47,373 nucleotides of DNA from Sedimenticola sp. (GTDB lineage Bacteria > Pseudomonadota > Gammaproteobacteria > Chromatiales > Chromatiaceae), in NCBI GenBank assembly GCA_026984735.1, contig JALSRN010000057.1, positions 1 to 47,373 of the forward strand, read 5' to 3'. Positions 40,809 to 47,373 of the stretch are shown piece by piece. Positions within the stretch are counted from its first letter, which is position 1. The number at the start of each line of letters is the position of its first letter. A program made the translations under genes and the position numbers. The notes below the pieces were generated by a model that was not told where the DNA came from, made no database searches, and saw only the letters and a list, made by a program, of their open reading frames with translations.

Positions 40809-40893
40809 GCCGAAGTGGTGGAATTGGTAGACACGCTGTCTTGAGGGGGCAGTGGCGCAAGCCGTGCCGGTTCAAGTCCGGCCTTCGGCACCA
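40809..40893 (+). tRNA. tRNA-Leu(GAG)
   Basis: An 85-base class II tRNA with encoded CCA. Acceptor GCCGAAG/CTTCGGC, D-arm GGTGGAATTGGTAGACAC, anticodon stem CTGTC/GGCAG around loop TTGAGGG (anticodon GAG at 40843-40845), a long variable arm (TGGCGCAAGCCG) and T-loop TTCAAGT. Its place after secG matches leuU in E. coli. Confidence 0.98.
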
Positions 40894-40899
40894 ACATCG

Positions 40900-40933
40900 A
40901 AACGGTATCCGGATTTTCCGATACCGTTTTTTT
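40900..40933 (+). terminator. Intrinsic terminator after tRNA-Leu
   Basis: CGGTAT/ATACCG and CGGA/TCCG stack into a ten-pair stem with a single bulged C and a TTT loop, followed by seven T residues. It ends the tpiA-secG-tRNA-Leu transcript before nuoA. Confidence 0.92.
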
Positions 40934-40942
40934 ATGAGCGGA

Positions 40943-41022
40943 AAAATAATTATTTTCCCTTAAAAAACAATTACTTGTATATTTTGTTCCGGTTGACAGT
41001 GGCAATTGGGCTGAAATAGACT
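40943..41022 (+). promoter_or_regulatory. nuo operon promoter with AT-rich upstream palindrome
   Basis: A consensus -35 TTGACA (40993-40998), an 18-base spacer and TAGACT (41017-41022) lie about 60 bases before nuoA. Upstream the sequence is strongly AT-rich and includes the perfect palindrome AAAATAATTATTTT (40943-40956). It may be an UP element or a regulator site. Confidence 0.6.
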
Positions 41023-41082
41023 TAACCGCTGTTGTGACGGATCCGAAGCGGGATTCGAGGTAGCGAAAGGGGGCGGCACCGC

Positions 41083-41439
41083 GTGCTGGAGAACTATCTT
41101 CCCATCCTGATCTTCATTCTCATCGGCATCGCCGTTGGTGGGGCCTTCCTGGTGATCGGCTTCGTGCTCTCGCCGCACAAGCCGGACGCGGAGAAGGGAT
41201 CTCCCTACGAGTGCGGCTTCGAGGCTTTCGAGAACGCGCGCATGAAATTCGACGTGCGCTTCTATCTGGTGGCCATCCTCTTCATCCTTTTCGACCTGGA
41301 GATCGCCTTCTTCTTTCCCTGGGCGGTGGTCCTGGACCGCGTGGGTCCGGTGGGATTCTGGGCGATGATGCTCTTTCTCGGCATCCTGGTCATCGGCTTC
41401 GTCTACGAGTGGAAGAAGGGGGCGCTGGAATGGGAATAG
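41083..41439 (+). CDS. nuoA: NADH-quinone oxidoreductase subunit A
   Basis: A 118-residue membrane subunit with three helices. Conserved loop [20 protein letters not shown] (the regulated cysteine loop between helices 1 and 2) and [13 protein letters not shown] are present. Start is GTG 41083 with GAAAGGGGG upstream. First gene of the complex I operon, overlapping nuoB by ten bases. Confidence 0.97.
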   Translation: MLENYLPILIFILIGIAVGGAFLVIGFVLSPHKPDAEKGSPYECGFEAFENARMKFDVRFYLVAILFILFDLEIAFFFPWAVVLDRVGPVGFWAMMLFLGILVIGFVYEWKKGALEWE

Positions 41440-41927
41440 AGGGCGTACTGGAGGAGGGTTTCGTCACCACTTCGCTGGACACGGTCATCAACTGGGCGCG
41501 TACCGGTTCGCTCTGGCCCATGACCTTCGGTCTGGCCTGCTGCGCGGTGGAAATGATGCATGCCGGCGCCTCGCGCTACGACCTGGACCGCTTCGGCATC
41601 ATCTTCCGGCCGAGCCCGCGCCAGTCGGACGTGATGATCGTGGCCGGCACCCTGGTGAACAAGATGGCGCCCGCTCTGCGCAAGGTGTATGACCAGATGC
41701 CCGAGCCGCGCTGGGTCATCTCCATGGGCTCCTGCGCCAACGGCGGCGGTTACTACCACTACTCCTATTCGGTGGTGCGCGGCTGCGACCGGGTGGTGCC
41801 GGTGGACGTCTACGTTCCCGGCTGCCCCCCCACCGCCGAGGCGCTGCTTTACGGCATCGTCCAATTGCAGAAGAAGATCCGGCGCGAGACCACCATCGCC
41901 CGCACCGGCAGCGAGGCGGCGGCATGA
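41430..41927 (+). CDS. nuoB: NADH-quinone oxidoreductase subunit B
   Basis: A 165-residue peripheral subunit that holds cluster N2, next to the quinone site. Ligands are visible as the adjacent cysteines in [10 protein letters not shown], then [11 protein letters not shown] and VPGCPPT. The ATG at 41430 lies inside the end of nuoA. The C terminus is short and ends with the overlap to nuoC. Confidence 0.97.
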   Translation: MGIEGVLEEGFVTTSLDTVINWARTGSLWPMTFGLACCAVEMMHAGASRYDLDRFGIIFRPSPRQSDVMIVAGTLVNKMAPALRKVYDQMPEPRWVISMGSCANGGGYYHYSYSVVRGCDRVVPVDVYVPGCPPTAEALLYGIVQLQKKIRRETTIARTGSEAAA

Positions 41928-42640
41928 GCTTGGAAGAGCGTCTCGACGATCTCGAAGAGCGGATCGAAGAGCATATCCTCGATGAGCTGTGCGAAGAGTG
42001 CGCCCTGGTGCGCGAACGCGACGAGCTCACCCTCACCGTACCCCGCGATCGGCTGCTGGAGGTGATGGGGCTGCTGCGCCGCAAGGCGGCCCTGGGATTC
42101 GATCAGTGCATCGACGTCTGCGGGGTGGACTATGCCGCCTGGAAGCGGAGCGAATGGCAGGTGGAGGAAGCGCCCAACACGGGATTCAGTCGTGGCGCCG
42201 AGCGGGACGAGCCGCTGTCGCCGAAGCCCCAGAGCCGTTTCGCCGTGGTCTATCACCTGCTCTCCCTCACCAACAACTGGCGGCTGCGGGTCAAGACCTT
42301 TCTCGACGAGGAGTTCCCCGCGGTGGATTCGGTGGTGGGCTTGTGGAAGAGCGCCGATTGGTTCGAGCGCGAAGCCTTCGACCTGTTCGGCATTCTTTTC
42401 AAGGGGCATCCCGACCTGCGCCGCATCCTCACCGACTACGGCTTCGTCGGCCATCCGTTGCGCAAGGATTTTCCGCTCATCGGCCAGGTGGAGATGCGCT
42501 ACGACCAGGAGCTGGGCCGGGTGGTCTATGAGCCGGTGAGCATCGAACCCCGCGTCAATATCCCGCGTGTGGTGCGCGACGACTGCCGCTACACCGATGG
42601 CGTGGCGCCGCGGGCGGAAGAGGAGGAGGCCGATGGCTGA
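41924..42640 (+). CDS. nuoC: NADH-quinone oxidoreductase subunit C
   Basis: A 238-residue 30-kDa subunit. The family core is [39 protein letters not shown] and [21 protein letters not shown] segment near residues 75-105 ([20 protein letters not shown]) is a longer insertion than in some relatives. It is a separate gene from nuoD, unlike the fused NuoCD of E. coli. Overlaps nuoB (ATGA) and nuoD. Confidence 0.96.
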   Translation: MSLEERLDDLEERIEEHILDELCEECALVRERDELTLTVPRDRLLEVMGLLRRKAALGFDQCIDVCGVDYAAWKRSEWQVEEAPNTGFSRGAERDEPLSPKPQSRFAVVYHLLSLTNNWRLRVKTFLDEEFPAVDSVVGLWKSADWFEREAFDLFGILFKGHPDLRRILTDYGFVGHPLRKDFPLIGQVEMRYDQELGRVVYEPVSIEPRVNIPRVVRDDCRYTDGVAPRAEEEEADG

Positions 42641-43886
42641 GATCCGCAACTTCACCATCAACTTCGGTCCCCAGCATCCGGCCGCCCACGGCGTGTTGCG
42701 CCTGGTGCTGGAGATGGACGGCGAGGTGATCGAACGTGCCGATCCCCACGTGGGGCTGCTCCACCGGGGCACCGAGAAGCTGGCCGAGGCCAAGCCCTGG
42801 AACCAGTCCATCGGCTACATGGACCGTCTCGACTACGTCTCCATGATGTGCAACGAGCACGGCTACGTGGGGGCCATCGAGAAGCTGCTGGGAATCGAGC
42901 CGCCTCTCCGGGCCCGCTACATCCGGGTGATGTTCGACGAGATCACCCGCATCCTCAACCATCTTCTCTGGCTCGGCTCCCACGCCCTGGACGTGGGCGC
43001 CATGACCGTCTTTCTCTACTGCTTCCGCGAGCGCGAGGATCTGATGGACTGCTACGAAGCGGTCTCGGGCGCGCGCATGCACGCCACCTACTACCGCCCC
43101 GGCGGGGTCTATCGCGATCTTCCGGACCAGATGACGCGCTACGAGAAGGAGCATCTGGGGAGCGAACGGGAGCTGCTCTACCGCAACCGGGCGCGGGGCG
43201 GTTCGCTGCTCGACTTCATCGAGGATTTCACCGAGCGCTTCCCCAAGCTGGTGGACGAGTACGAGACCCTTCTCACCGACAACCGCATCTGGAAGCAACG
43301 GCTGGTGGGCATCGGCGTGGTGCCGCCCGAGCGGGCGCGCCAACTCGGCTTCTCGGGCCCCATGCTGCGCGGTTCCGGCATCGCCTGGGATCTGCGCAAG
43401 AAGCAGCCCTACGCCGTCTACGACCAGGTGGACTTCGACATTCCGGTGGGCACCAACGGCGACTGCTACGACCGCTATCTGGTGCGCATCGAAGAGATGC
43501 GCCAGTCCAACCGCATCATCCGTCAGTGCGTGGAGTGGCTGCGCGCCAACCCCGGCCCGGTGATGATCGACGACCACAAGATCGCGCCGCCGCCCCGGGC
43601 GAAGATGAAAGAGGACATGGAGGCGCTGATCCACCACTTCAAGCTCTTCACCGAGGGCTACAGCACGCCCGAGGGAGAGGTCTATTTCGCGGTGGAGGCG
43701 CCCAAGGGCGAGTTCGGCTGCTACATCGTCTCCGACGGCGCCAACAAGCCCTACCGGCTGAAGATCCGGGCTCCCGGCTTCGCCCATCTCTCCGCCATGG
43801 ACGAGATGGCGAAGGGGCACATGCTGGCCGACGTGGTGGCCATCATCGGCACCATGGACATCGTATTTGGGGAGATCGACCGCTGA
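42633..43886 (+). CDS. nuoD: NADH-quinone oxidoreductase subunit D
   Basis: A 417-residue 49-kDa subunit that builds the quinone cavity with NuoB. Its N terminus [32 protein letters not shown] and the C-terminal [10 protein letters not shown] end are typical. The ATG at 42633 overlaps the nuoC stop; the longer open frame lies inside nuoC. The stop overlaps nuoE (TGATG). Confidence 0.97.
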   Translation: MAEIRNFTINFGPQHPAAHGVLRLVLEMDGEVIERADPHVGLLHRGTEKLAEAKPWNQSIGYMDRLDYVSMMCNEHGYVGAIEKLLGIEPPLRARYIRVMFDEITRILNHLLWLGSHALDVGAMTVFLYCFREREDLMDCYEAVSGARMHATYYRPGGVYRDLPDQMTRYEKEHLGSERELLYRNRARGGSLLDFIEDFTERFPKLVDEYETLLTDNRIWKQRLVGIGVVPPERARQLGFSGPMLRGSGIAWDLRKKQPYAVYDQVDFDIPVGTNGDCYDRYLVRIEEMRQSNRIIRQCVEWLRANPGPVMIDDHKIAPPPRAKMKEDMEALIHHFKLFTEGYSTPEGEVYFAVEAPKGEFGCYIVSDGANKPYRLKIRAPGFAHLSAMDEMAKGHMLADVVAIIGTMDIVFGEIDR

Positions 43887-44431
43887 TGAGTCTTCGTTGC
43901 GAACCCTGGAGCCGCGCCGACAAGCGCACCGACAAGGAGAATCTTCTTTCGCCGGAGATCCGCGCCGAGATCGACGCCTGGGTGGCCAAGTATCCCGCCG
44001 AATGGAAGCAGTCGGCGGTGATGGCGGCGCTGCGCATCGTCCAGGAGCACAACGGCGGCTGGATCAGCCGCGAGCTCATGGATCAGGTGGCCGACTATCT
44101 CGACATGCCACCCATCGCCGTCTACGAGGTGGCCACCTTCTACTCCATGTACGAGACCGAGCCGGTGGGACGGCACAAGATCTGCGTCTGCACCAACGTC
44201 TCCTGCATGATCCGCGGTTCCGACCGCATCGTGGAGCATCTGGAAAAGCGTCTCGGCATCAAGATGGGCGAGACCACCGAGGACGGCCGTTTCACCCTCA
44301 AAGAGGTGGAGTGCCTGGGCGCTTGCGGCGGCGCTCCCATGTTCCAGATCGGCAAGCAGTACTACGAGAACCTCACTCCCGAACTGGTGGACTCCATTCT
44401 CGAGAATCTGGAGGCGGACGATGGCCAATGA
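43886..44431 (+). CDS. nuoE: NADH-quinone oxidoreductase subunit E
   Basis: A 181-residue thioredoxin-fold subunit with a [2Fe-2S] cluster (N1a). Ligands: CTNVSC and [10 protein letters not shown]. The helical N-terminal part includes [18 protein letters not shown]. Its ATG overlaps the nuoD stop and its end overlaps nuoF by eleven bases. It transfers electrons near FMN. Confidence 0.97.
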   Translation: MSLRCEPWSRADKRTDKENLLSPEIRAEIDAWVAKYPAEWKQSAVMAALRIVQEHNGGWISRELMDQVADYLDMPPIAVYEVATFYSMYETEPVGRHKICVCTNVSCMIRGSDRIVEHLEKRLGIKMGETTEDGRFTLKEVECLGACGGAPMFQIGKQYYENLTPELVDSILENLEADDGQ

Positions 44432-45695
44432 AGTCTGCCTGAGAACCCTCCATCTCGACCGCCCCTGGCTCCTCTCCAGCTACGAATCCGAGGGCGGCTA
44501 CGAGGCGCTGCGCCGCATTCTGAAGGAGAAGACCGATCCCCAGGCCATCATCGAGGAGGTGAAGACCTCGGGTCTGCGCGGCCGCGGCGGCGCCGGCTTC
44601 CCCACCGGCATGAAGTGGAGCTTCATCAACCGCAGCGCCCCCGGACCCAAATACATCGTCTGCAATTCGGACGAGGGCGAGCCCGGCACCTTCAAGGACC
44701 GCGACATCCTCCGCTACAACCCCCACGCGCTGGTGGAGGGGATGATCATCGCCGGCTACGCCATCGGCGCCACCGCCGGCTACAACTACATCCGCGGCGA
44801 GTTCTGGGAGCCCTACGAACGGTTCGAGGCGGCCCTGGCCGAGGCGCGCGAGGCGGGGCTGCTGGGCGAGAACATCCTCGGCTCCGGCTTCAGCTTCGAC
44901 ATCCATACCCATCTGGGGGCCGGCGCCTACATCTGCGGCGAGGAGACGGCGTTGCTCGAATCCATCGAGGGGAAGAAGGGGCAACCCCGCTTCAAGCCGC
45001 CGTTTCCCGCCCTGTTCGGCCTCTACGGTCGCCCCACGGTGATCAACAACACCGAGACCCTGGCCTCCATTCCCGACATCCTGCGTCGCGGCGGCGAATG
45101 GTTCCGCGACCTCGGCGTGGAGAACAGCGGCGGTTCCAAACTCTTCTCCATCTCCGGCAACATCAAGAAGCCGGGGGTGTACGAGATTCCCATGGGCACC
45201 CCCTTCAGCGAGCTGCTGGAGATGGCCGGCGGCATGCTGGACGGATACGAGCTGAAGGCGGTGATCCCCGGCGGTTCCTCGGCGCCCGTGCTGCCCGGCG
45301 AGGTGATGATGGACCTCACCATGGACTACGACAGCATCGCCCAGGCCGGCTCCATGCTCGGCTCCGGCGCGGTCATCGTCATCGACCACAAGCAGTGCAT
45401 GGTGCGGCTGCTCGACCGCATCTCCTACTTCTACCATGAAGAGTCCTGCGGCCAGTGCACTCCCTGCCGCGAAGGCACCGGTTGGATGCACCGGGTGATC
45501 CACCGCATCGAGAGCGGTCAGGGCCGCCCCGAGGATCTGGATCTGCTGGACGACGTGGCCGCGCGCATCCAAGGGCGGACCATCTGCGCCCTGGGAGACG
45601 CGGCCGCCATGCCGGTGGCCAGCTTCATCCAGCACTTCCGGGAGGAGTTCCAATACCACATCGATTACAAGCGCTGCATGGTAGGGGAGAGCTGA
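44421..45695 (+). CDS. nuoF: NADH-quinone oxidoreductase subunit F
   Basis: A 424-residue flavoprotein subunit. The FMN/NADH-binding segment is [16 protein letters not shown] with [15 protein letters not shown] and [19 protein letters not shown]; the N3 cluster ligands lie in [16 protein letters not shown] and a later Cys ([10 protein letters not shown]). It takes hydride from NADH. Starts inside nuoE. Confidence 0.98.
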   Translation: MANEVCLRTLHLDRPWLLSSYESEGGYEALRRILKEKTDPQAIIEEVKTSGLRGRGGAGFPTGMKWSFINRSAPGPKYIVCNSDEGEPGTFKDRDILRYNPHALVEGMIIAGYAIGATAGYNYIRGEFWEPYERFEAALAEAREAGLLGENILGSGFSFDIHTHLGAGAYICGEETALLESIEGKKGQPRFKPPFPALFGLYGRPTVINNTETLASIPDILRRGGEWFRDLGVENSGGSKLFSISGNIKKPGVYEIPMGTPFSELLEMAGGMLDGYELKAVIPGGSSAPVLPGEVMMDLTMDYDSIAQAGSMLGSGAVIVIDHKQCMVRLLDRISYFYHEESCGQCTPCREGTGWMHRVIHRIESGQGRPEDLDLLDDVAARIQGRTICALGDAAAMPVASFIQHFREEFQYHIDYKRCMVGES

Positions 45696-45697
45696 GG

Positions 45698-47373
45698 ATG
45701 GCGGAACAGCAGACCATCACCATCGAGGTGGACGGCAAGAAGCTCCAGGCGCGTGCCGGCCAGATGCTCATCGAGGTGACCGACGCCAACGGCATCGCCA
45801 TTCCCCGCTTCTGCTACCACAAGAAGCTCTCGGTCGCCGCCAACTGCCGCATGTGCCTGGTGGAGGTGGAGAACGCGCCCAAGCCGCTGCCGGCCTGCGC
45901 CACCCCGGTGGCCGACGGCATGAAGGTGTGGACCTGCTCGCCCCTGGCCCGCGAGGCGCAGAAGGGGACCATGGAGTTCCTGCTCATCAACCATCCCCTC
46001 GACTGTCCCATCTGCGACCAGGGGGGCGAGTGCGAGCTGCAGGATCTCTCCATGGGCTACGGTCGCGGCGTCTCCCGCTTCGTGGAAGGCAAGCGGGTGG
46101 TGGCCGACAAGAACATCGGTCCGCTGGTGGCCACCGAGATGACCCGCTGCATCCATTGCACCCGCTGTGTCCGCTTCGGCGAGGAGATCGCCGGCATGCG
46201 CGAGCTGGGCGCGGTGGGGCGCGGCGAGCACACCGAGATCGGCACCTACATCGAGAAGAGCATGGCTTCCGAGCTCTCGGGCAACGTCATCGATCTCTGC
46301 CCGGTGGGCGCGCTCACCTCCAAGCCTTTCCGTTTCCGCGCCCGCGCCTGGGAGATGGAGCAGCACGACGGCGTCGCCTGGCACGACGGCGTGGGTTCAA
46401 ACATCCATCTCCACACCCGCCGCGGCGAAGTGATGCGGGTGGTGCCCCGTGAAAACGAGGCGGTGAACGAGACCTGGATCTCGGACCGCGACCGCTTCAG
46501 CTACCAGGGGCTCCGCAGCGACGACCGGCTGTCGCAGCCGATGGCGCGGGTGGACGGCGAACTGAAACCGGTGGAGTGGCAGCAGGCGCTCATGGCGGCG
46601 GCGAAGTTGCTCAAAGAGAGCCCCGCCGACGGCCTGGGCGCTCTGGTCTCTCCGAACGCCACGCTGGAAGAGATGTATCTGCTGCGCCGCCTGCTCGAGG
46701 GGCTGGGCTCGGCCAGCCTCGACCACCGCCTGCGCCGCAGCGATTTTCGCGGGCCGGAGCCGGCGCGCCCGTGGCTGGGGTTGCGCTTCGAAGAGCTGGA
46801 GGAGCTGGACGCGGCACTGCTGGTGGGGTCCTGGCTGCGCAAGGAGCAGCCGCTGCTCAACCATCGGCTGCGCAAGTCGGCGCTGGCCGGCGGCGCGGTG
46901 ATGGCCATCAATCCGGTGGACCACCTCTTCAACTACGAGCTGGCGGAGAAAATCCTCTGCGCCCCCTCCGAGATGGTGGCCGAACTGGCGGCGGTGGCCG
47001 CCGCCCTGGGCGCCGACACGGCCGGATTGAAGGTGGAGGCGGCGGCGCGCCACCGGGCCGTCGCCCAGCGGTTGAAGTCGGCGGAGCGTCCCTTCGTGCT
47101 GCTGGGTTCCCTGGCCCAGATGCATCCCGACTATACGCTGCTGCGGCGCCTGGCTCAGGCCGTCGCCGCCGTGGCCGGCGGTCGTTATGGCACGGTGGGA
47201 GAGGGCGCCAACAGCACCGGCGCCGCGCTGGCCGGCGTCGTGCCGGAAGAGGGCGGCCGCTCCTTCGGGGCCATGCTGGAAGAGGGGCTGGAGACGCTGC
47301 TGCTGTTCAATCTGGAGCCTGAATTCGACACCGCCGATCCAGCCGCCATGGCGGCGTTGATGGAAAAGGCCAG
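45698..47373 (+). CDS. nuoG: NADH-quinone oxidoreductase subunit G, partial (3' end outside window)
   Basis: The first 558 codons. The N-terminal ferredoxin domain has the N1b ligands (FCYHKKLSVAANCRMCLVE), then the His/Cys N5 site (HPLDCPICDQGGECELQD), the N4 site (RCIHCTRCVRFGEE) and the last Cys in VIDLCPVGALTSKP. The molybdopterin-oxidoreductase-like domain starts near residue 225 (WHDGVGSNIHLHTRRGEVMR) and runs off the window. I see no CxxCxxxC site for the extra N7 cluster, so it is the mitochondria-like form so far as visible. ATG 45698 follows GAGG and the nuoF stop. Confidence 0.96.
   Translation, partial: MAEQQTITIEVDGKKLQARAGQMLIEVTDANGIAIPRFCYHKKLSVAANCRMCLVEVENAPKPLPACATPVADGMKVWTCSPLAREAQKGTMEFLLINHPLDCPICDQGGECELQDLSMGYGRGVSRFVEGKRVVADKNIGPLVATEMTRCIHCTRCVRFGEEIAGMRELGAVGRGEHTEIGTYIEKSMASELSGNVIDLCPVGALTSKPFRFRARAWEMEQHDGVAWHDGVGSNIHLHTRRGEVMRVVPRENEAVNETWISDRDRFSYQGLRSDDRLSQPMARVDGELKPVEWQQALMAAAKLLKESPADGLGALVSPNATLEEMYLLRRLLEGLGSASLDHRLRRSDFRGPEPARPWLGLRFEELEELDAALLVGSWLRKEQPLLNHRLRKSALAGGAVMAINPVDHLFNYELAEKILCAPSEMVAELAAVAAALGADTAGLKVEAAARHRAVAQRLKSAERPFVLLGSLAQMHPDYTLLRRLAQAVAAVAGGRYGTVGEGANSTGAALAGVVPEEGGRSFGAMLEEGLETLLLFNLEPEFDTADPAAMAALMEKA

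Overview
This GC-rich window looks like an ordinary chromosomal stretch from a gammaproteobacterium. Three gene orders support that: thrS-infC-rpmI-rplT-pheS-pheT-ihfA-merR followed by tRNA-Pro(GGG); tpiA-secG-tRNA-Leu(GAG)-nuoA onward; and parE and parC close together. Separate nuoC and nuoD, an Fe-type SodB, a NosD-like protein, c-type cytochromes, arsenosugar-type genes and a phosphoribulokinase-family protein suggest a respiring, possibly chemolithotrophic organism. That lifestyle is an inference: no RuBisCO, sox or nosZ gene is present here.

Layout. Positions 1-43: 5' half of tRNA-Arg(CCU) on the minus strand. 346-2596: a tightly overlapping arsenosugar-type cassette (ArsS radical SAM protein plus two small transferases). 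2580-4703 (minus): NosD-like beta-helix protein followed by a YpjD/CcsA-like membrane protein. 4955-5949 (minus): a small Cys-containing conserved protein and sodB. 6072-9417: hydantoinase-B-like protein overlapping an N-acetylglutaminylglutamine amidotransferase-type asparagine synthetase. 9623-10285: OmpA-family lipoprotein-like/porin-associated protein with its own promoter and terminator. 10462-17995: translation and IHF block. 18166-20507: MscS channel and cardiolipin synthase. 20703-23981 (minus): SlyD-like FKBP, purB and a class I aminotransferase. 24053-32413: uvrB, a CNP1-like protein, parE, a diheme cytochrome c/DUF302 fusion, a second DUF302 protein, and parC, nearly all overlapping or abutting. 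32389-39436 (minus): a MoxR-DUF58-DUF4381-BatA-BatB-TPR cassette and, downstream, an aberrant phosphoribulokinase homologue. 39615-47373: tpiA, secG, tRNA-Leu and the start of the complex I operon, cut off inside nuoG.

Most of the window is housekeeping. The features I consider most worth following are: a phosphoribulokinase homologue in which the residue aligned with the catalytic Asp42 is Asn and the His45 position is Arg, with an extra segment after the GLHGG motif; two DUF302 periplasmic proteins (one fused to two haem c domains) embedded between parE and parC; a (Gln4-Ser)12 minisatellite inside the TPR protein of the Bat cassette; and an apparent AUA initiation codon for infC. I did not find an obviously new mobile, defence or CRISPR system.
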